Positions 39,488 through 42,908 of a DNA stretch of 42,908 bases are shown here, piece by piece. Below the pieces are notes generated by a model. The model saw nothing but the letters and a program-made list of their open reading frames with translations, made no database searches and had not been told where the DNA came from. The stretch is from NCBI GenBank assembly GCA_936936565.1, contig CAKZIX010000136.1, forward strand, positions 1 to 42,908. Reading direction: 5' to 3'. The position numbers were made by a program, and so were the translations under genes. Source of the DNA: an uncultured Nocardiaceae bacterium (lineage in GTDB: Bacteria > Actinomycetota > Actinomycetes > Mycobacteriales > Mycobacteriaceae). Every line of letters starts with the position of its first letter. The stretch's first letter is position 1.

Positions 39488-40348
39488 GGTGGGTCGGTTC
39501 GTATCCTTCGCGCCCAATCGCCAGAGCGGTGAGACCGGGCCGTGGCCCTTGCCCAGGTCGTAGGCCGCTTCCAGGCAACGGGTGACCCAGGCCTTGCCGA
39601 ATTCGACGGCGCTGGGCACGTCGTAGCCGTTTGCCAGGGCGGACACGATCGCGGCGCCCAGCGTGTCGCCGCCGCCGTGGTCGTTGCCGGTGGGGATGCG
39701 CGGGCTGGTGAACTCGAGCATGGTGTCGCCGTTGTAGAGCAGATCGGTGGACAGTGCGCTGCTGCGCAGGTGTCCGCCCTTCACCAGCGCCCACTGGGCG
39801 CCGAGCGCGTGCAGCGCTTCGGCGGCCTTGCGGGCAGTTGCGTCGTCGACGACATCGACGCCGGTCAGCAGGCGCACCTCGTCGAGGTTCGGGGTGACGA
39901 TGGTGGCGAGCGGAATCAGGGTGTGGCGCAACGCATCCATCGCGTCCGGGCGCAACAGCGCATCGCCGTGCATGGACGCCGACACCGGATCCACGAGAAA
40001 CGGCACCGCCGCATTCCGGCCGATACCCACCTCGGTGCACACCGCCGCCACCGCCTCGATGATCGCTGTCGAGGCCAGCATGCCCGTCTTGACCGCCTGC
40101 ACCCCGATGTCACCGACCACCGAACGAATCTGTCCGGCAACAATTTCCGTCGGAATCTCGTGGAATGCGCTGACGCCCACCGTGTTCTGCACCGTTACCG
40201 CGGCGACCGCGACACAGGCATGCACGCCGCAGAGGGCGAAGGTGCGCGAATCGGCCTGAATTCCGGCGCCACCGCCGGAATCGGTGCCGGCGATGGTGAG
40301 CACGCGGCGGGGGGTGGCACCGGGATCGGGCGCGGGCAGCAGGGTCAT
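39461..40348 (-). CDS. thiD: Hydroxymethylpyrimidine (phosphate) kinase
   Basis: 295 residues from ATG 40348, overlapping the thiC stop (ATGA). It phosphorylates hydroxymethylpyrimidine and its monophosphate to the diphosphate used by ThiE. Ribokinase-like features are VLTIAGTDSGGGAGIQADSR at the N terminus, TVQNT, VQAVKTGML, the anion-hole segment HGGGDTLGAAIVSALANG (GGGD with the catalytic Asp), and LVDPV near residue 117. The C-terminal tail LGKGHGPVSPLWRL resembles the M. tuberculosis protein as I recall it. It is second in the thiC-thiD operon and so under the upstream TPP riboswitch. Confidence 0.96.
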   Translation of the reverse strand: MTLLPAPDPGATPRRVLTIAGTDSGGGAGIQADSRTFALCGVHACVAVAAVTVQNTVGVSAFHEIPTEIVAGQIRSVVGDIGVQAVKTGMLASTAIIEAVAAVCTEVGIGRNAAVPFLVDPVSASMHGDALLRPDAMDALRHTLIPLATIVTPNLDEVRLLTGVDVVDDATARKAAEALHALGAQWALVKGGHLRSSALSTDLLYNGDTMLEFTSPRIPTGNDHGGGDTLGAAIVSALANGYDVPSAVEFGKAWVTRCLEAAYDLGKGHGPVSPLWRLGAKDTNRPTSQHQGEDS

Positions 40349-41925
40349 TTCACGGTGTCCATTTCCATCGACGGGCTGATCGGAAGATAGACCTTGTTGC
40401 CGTGCGCGGCGAACTCCGCCGACTTCTGCTTCATGCCGGCCTCGCGGATATCGTGCGAGATGCGCATCGAGCAGAACTTCGGCCCGCACATCGAGCAGAA
40501 GTGTGCCGTCTTGGCGGGCTCGGCGGGCAACGTCTGGTCGTGATAGGCGCGCGCGGTGTCCGGGTCCAGGGACAGGTTGAACTGGTCGACCCAGCGAAAC
40601 TCGAAGCGCGCCTTGGACAATGCGTCGTCACGCTGTTGGGCGCGGGGGTGTCCCTTGGCAAGATCGGCGGCGTGCGCGGCGATCTTGTAGGCGATCACCC
40701 CGGCCTTCACGTCGTCGCGGTCGGGCAGGCCCAGGTGTTCCTTCGGGGTGACGTAGCACAGCATCGCGGTGCCGGCCTGGGCGATGATCGCGGCGCCGAT
40801 GGCGGAGGTGATGTGGTCGTAGGCGGGTGCGATGTCGGTGGCCAGCGGCCCGAGTGTGTAGAAGGGCGCCTCCTCGCACAGTTCCTCCTCCAGGCGCACG
40901 TTTTCGACGATCTTGTGCATCGGCACGTGTCCGGGACCTTCGATCATCACCTGTACGCCATGGGATTTCGCGATCTTCGTGAGCTCGCCGAGGGTGCGCA
41001 GTTCGGCGAACTGGGCAGCGTCGTTGGCATCGGCAATCGAGCCCGGCCGTAGCCCGTCACCGAGGGAAAATGTCACGTCGTAGCGCGCGAAGATCGTGCA
41101 GAGCTCGGCAAAGTTGGTGTACAGGAACGACTCTCGATGCCCGGCCAGCATCCACGCGGCCATGATCGAACCGCCGCGGCTGACGATCCCAGTGACCCGA
41201 TCGGCGGTGAGCGGGATGTACTCGAGCAGCACACCGGCGTGCACCGTCATGTAGTCGACACCCTGCTCGCATTGCTCGATCACGGTGTCGCGGTACAACT
41301 CCCAGGTGAGTGCCGTCGGATCGCCCTTGACTTTCTCCAGTGCCTGATAGATCGGCACGGTGCCGACCGGAACCGGTGAATTGCGCAGGATCCACTCGCG
41401 CGTCTCGTGGATGTTGCGCCCCGTCGACAGGTCCATGATGGTGTCGGCACCCCATCGGGTGGCCCACACCATCTTCTCGACTTCCTCCGAAATCGACGAC
41501 GACACAGCGGAATTGCCGATGTTCGCATTCACCTTCACGCCGAAGCGCTTGCCGATGATCATCGGTTCCAGCTCGCGGTGGTTGTGGTTGGCCGGGATGA
41601 CGGCGCGTCCGGCGGCCACCTCGTCGCGCACCAATTCGTCCGAAACACCTTCGCGTGCAGCGACATACCGCATCTCGGGGGTAATTTCGCCGGCGCGAGC
41701 GGCCTGCAGCTGGGTGCGGGTGCCCGGCGTACGCCGCCTGAGCAGTCCCTTGGCCAGGTCGATCGTGGCAGCGGCATCGGTGTAGGGCCCCGAGGTGTCG
41801 TACAGATCCAGATGTTCGCCGTTGGTGAGGTGCACCCGGCGAAACGGCACGCGCAGCTCGCCGAGCTGGTGGTACTGCTTGCTGCTGCCCTCGATGGGGC
41901 CGGTGGTGACAGACGTCTCCAGCAT
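40345..41925 (-). CDS. thiC: Phosphomethylpyrimidine synthase
   Basis: 526 residues from ATG 41925, preceded by AGGGAGA. It is a radical SAM enzyme that rearranges aminoimidazole ribotide to hydroxymethylpyrimidine phosphate. The C-terminal [4Fe-4S] motif CSMCGPKFCSM (C-x2-C-x4-C) is intact. Other blocks include KVNANIGNSAVSSSI, YMTVHAGVL, VMIEGPGHVPMHKI and FYTLGPLATDIAPAYDHITSAIGAA. Length is in the usual range for actinobacterial ThiC (about 530-550). It lies directly downstream of a TPP riboswitch, whose closing stem includes its ribosome site. Confidence 0.98.
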   Translation of the reverse strand: MLETSVTTGPIEGSSKQYHQLGELRVPFRRVHLTNGEHLDLYDTSGPYTDAAATIDLAKGLLRRRTPGTRTQLQAARAGEITPEMRYVAAREGVSDELVRDEVAAGRAVIPANHNHRELEPMIIGKRFGVKVNANIGNSAVSSSISEEVEKMVWATRWGADTIMDLSTGRNIHETREWILRNSPVPVGTVPIYQALEKVKGDPTALTWELYRDTVIEQCEQGVDYMTVHAGVLLEYIPLTADRVTGIVSRGGSIMAAWMLAGHRESFLYTNFAELCTIFARYDVTFSLGDGLRPGSIADANDAAQFAELRTLGELTKIAKSHGVQVMIEGPGHVPMHKIVENVRLEEELCEEAPFYTLGPLATDIAPAYDHITSAIGAAIIAQAGTAMLCYVTPKEHLGLPDRDDVKAGVIAYKIAAHAADLAKGHPRAQQRDDALSKARFEFRWVDQFNLSLDPDTARAYHDQTLPAEPAKTAHFCSMCGPKFCSMRISHDIREAGMKQKSAEFAAHGNKVYLPISPSMEMDTVK

Positions 41926-41930
41926 GATTT

Positions 41931-42015
41931 CTCCCTACGCCGGCATTACCCGGACAGGTTCGTACGGTCGACGGCCCTAGCCGTCCTCTCAGCCCGCTGG
42001 TGCGAGCCCCCGTTG
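41931..42015 (-). promoter_or_regulatory. TPP riboswitch of the thiC-thiD operon
   Basis: On the minus strand the RNA reads CGGGGGCTCGC, GGGCTGAGAGGACGGC, a CTAGGGCCG loop region, GAACCTGTCCGGGTAATGCC and GGCGTAGGGAG. This is the conserved thi-box order with a short P3. GGGAG, the thiC ribosome site, forms the 3' end of the aptamer, so ligand binding probably blocks translation start directly. Confidence 0.95.
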
Positions 42016-42141
42016 GTGTGTAGTTGTCGCCATCACCCTAACGTGCCCTGCGCGGGGCGCAGGCTGGGTCGTTGGCGCCGCGAAGGATATTCGTTTCATG
42101 CATTTAACCGACTTTCGGTCGGTCGGCCCTGGTGTGCTGGG

Positions 42142-42160
42142 TATAGTGATCCGGGTCACA
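42142..42160 (+). promoter_or_regulatory. CRP-like site overlapping a -10 element
   Basis: AGTGATCCGGGTCACA (42145-42160) matches the mycobacterial CRP consensus TGTGA-N6-TCACA at 9 of the 10 fixed bases. TATAGT (42142-42147) is a good -10 overlapping its left half. The site lies 33 bases before the acetyltransferase start. A cAMP-receptor-type protein bound here would sit on the promoter and probably repress it. Confidence 0.5.
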
Positions 42161-42192
42161 ATCCGGTTACGATCGCAGCCCAGGGGGTGGGA

Positions 42193-42552
42193 GTGTTCAC
42201 CGACGCGCCGACCGTCGAGGTCAGCAACAACGCAGGTCAGAACCGTTTCGAGCTACGGCTCAACGGTGATCTCGTAGGCATCGTCGGCTACTACGATTTC
42301 GACGCCGCGCATGGCCGGCGTGCCGGACGGCCCGGCGCACCCCCGGGCCCCGTCGTGTCGTTCATGCATGCCGTCATCACCGAAGACTTCGGCCACCGCG
42401 GTCTGGCTGCGGTGATGGTCCGCGGCGCTCTCGAGCAGGCGCGCGCAGCGGGCTGGAAGGTCCGCCCGGTGTGCACCTACGTACAGCGGTTCCTCGCCGA
42501 ACACCCGGAGTATCGCGACATCGTCTTGCCCGTGCCGGGCCGCGAGCACTGA
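42193..42552 (+). CDS. YjdJ-type GNAT N-acetyltransferase
   Basis: 119 residues from GTG 42193, with AGGGGG 5 bases upstream; GTG 42187 two codons earlier is possible. The short fold is the COG2388/YjdJ class: NRFELRLNGDLVGIVGYYDF for the first strands, FMHAVITEDFGHRGLAAVMVRGALEQARAAGWKVRPVCTYV for the acetyl-CoA-binding loop (G-H-R-G-L-A) and helix, and FLAEHPEYRDIV at the C terminus. The tail with PEY is the usual end of this class. The acetylated substrate is unknown. It is divergent from thiC with a CRP-like site in its promoter. Confidence 0.9.
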   Translation: MFTDAPTVEVSNNAGQNRFELRLNGDLVGIVGYYDFDAAHGRRAGRPGAPPGPVVSFMHAVITEDFGHRGLAAVMVRGALEQARAAGWKVRPVCTYVQRFLAEHPEYRDIVLPVPGREH

Positions 42553-42585
42553 CCGGCGGACAATGGCCGAAGCTCCGGACGAATG

Positions 42586-42908
42586 GCGCCATTCATCCCG
42601 CTGCGCGAGTGACTGGCACCGTTCGTTCGGCTGAGCGAGTGGGAGGCGGCCTTCGTTCGGCCGGCCGGTGACGAAGTGAGTCGCGCCATTCGGTCGGCGA
42701 GCGAGTGGGTGAATGGCACCTTTGGTCCGCTGAGTGAAGTGAGTGGCGCCATTCGTTCGGTGAGAGTGGGTGGCGGCTTTCGTTCGGCCGGCGTGACGAA
42801 GTGAGTCGCGCCATTCGTTCGGCGAGCGAGTGGGTGAATGGCACCTTTGGTCCGCTGAGTGAAGTGAGTGGCGCCATTCGTTCGGTGAGAGTGGGTGGCG
42901 GCTTTCGT
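42586..42908. repeat. Degenerate array of 11 units of about 31 bp with a 125-bp higher-order period
   Basis: Units start near GCGCC or GCACC and run through TTCGTTCGG, then GAGCGAGTGG-like bases; lengths vary from 27 to 37. Units 3-6 and 7-10 form two copies of a 125-bp block (shared GACGAAGTGAG at 42670 and 42795), and unit 11 is cut by the window end. A perfect palindrome GAATGGCGCCATTC lies at 42581-42594. Minus-strand open frames across the array are repeat products, not supported genes. No coding gene is seen from 42553 to the end. Confidence 0.85.

Noticed and set aside
42477..42877. Minus-strand open frames over the terminal repeats
   Set aside because: They translate the repeat units themselves and show no protein family features.
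42586..42908. CRISPR array
   Set aside because: Units are 27-37 bp with no unique spacers between fixed repeats, and no cas gene is present. It is a degenerate tandem array.

Overview
This window reads as chromosomal DNA of a fast-growing mycobacterium (Mycolicibacterium type). The coding sequence is GC-rich, GTG starts and 4-base ATGA/GTGA overlaps are common, and the gene content and order match mycobacteria. A rhodanese-metZ pair is followed further on by fgd1, pta, ackA, pknG, glnH, glnX, mutT3, thiE, thiO, thiS, thiG, an LpqL-like lipoprotein, thiD and thiC. From memory this is the order around Rv0390-Rv0423c of M. tuberculosis, with local insertions and an inverted fgd1.

Layout. Bases 1-9.6 kb hold accessory and metabolic genes: the 3' end of a MocR-type aminotransferase/regulator, a membrane GGDEF-EAL protein, a secreted CrtC/AttH-like lipocalin overlapped by a Tat-exported FAD oxidoreductase, an alpha-methylacyl-CoA racemase, a DUF456 membrane protein, an amidohydrolase, a ferredoxin/adrenodoxin-type reductase and a small anchored protein. 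Bases 9.6-11.6 kb hold a SAM-IV riboswitch, the rhodanese and metZ, then a 66-bp tandem repeat. Bases 11.6-16.2 kb are a lower-GC accessory island: a DUF3800 protein, a receptor Ser/Thr kinase, and an overlapping XRE - ImmA/IrrE peptidase - polytopic membrane protein operon that ends in unusual repeats. Bases 16.2-20.5 kb hold an ABC1/UbiB kinase, an NDH-2-like oxidoreductase with an ECF41-type sigma factor, and a NagD-like phosphatase.

Bases 20.6-26.6 kb hold a four-gene minus-strand operon (DJ-1/PfpI - MarR - DUF202 - fgd1), read from a perfect double-palindrome operator, and the divergent acetate pathway genes pta and ackA. Bases 26.6-32 kb hold the PknG-GlnH-GlnX amino-acid sensing system and a Nudix hydrolase. 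Bases 32-42 kb hold thiamine synthesis (thiE; thiOSG behind one TPP riboswitch; thiC-thiD behind a second), split by an ABC exporter, an M28 lipoprotein peptidase and a class III cyclase. The window ends with a YjdJ-type acetyltransferase behind a CRP-like site, then an 11-unit degenerate repeat array that runs off the end.

Functional themes: two sulfur/thiamine pathways under RNA control, redox cofactor supply (F420-dependent glucose-6-phosphate oxidation, NADPH-ferredoxin reduction), and several signalling proteins (GGDEF-EAL, two Ser/Thr kinases, ECF41 sigma, adenylyl cyclase, MarR, XRE). Many genes carry a TANNNT -10 element 6-8 bases before the start codon, so leaderless transcription looks common here. 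The best candidates for an undescribed system are the XRE-ImmA-membrane operon, the tandem promoter-hairpin repeat after metZ, and the MarR operator that appears to place fgd1 under local control.
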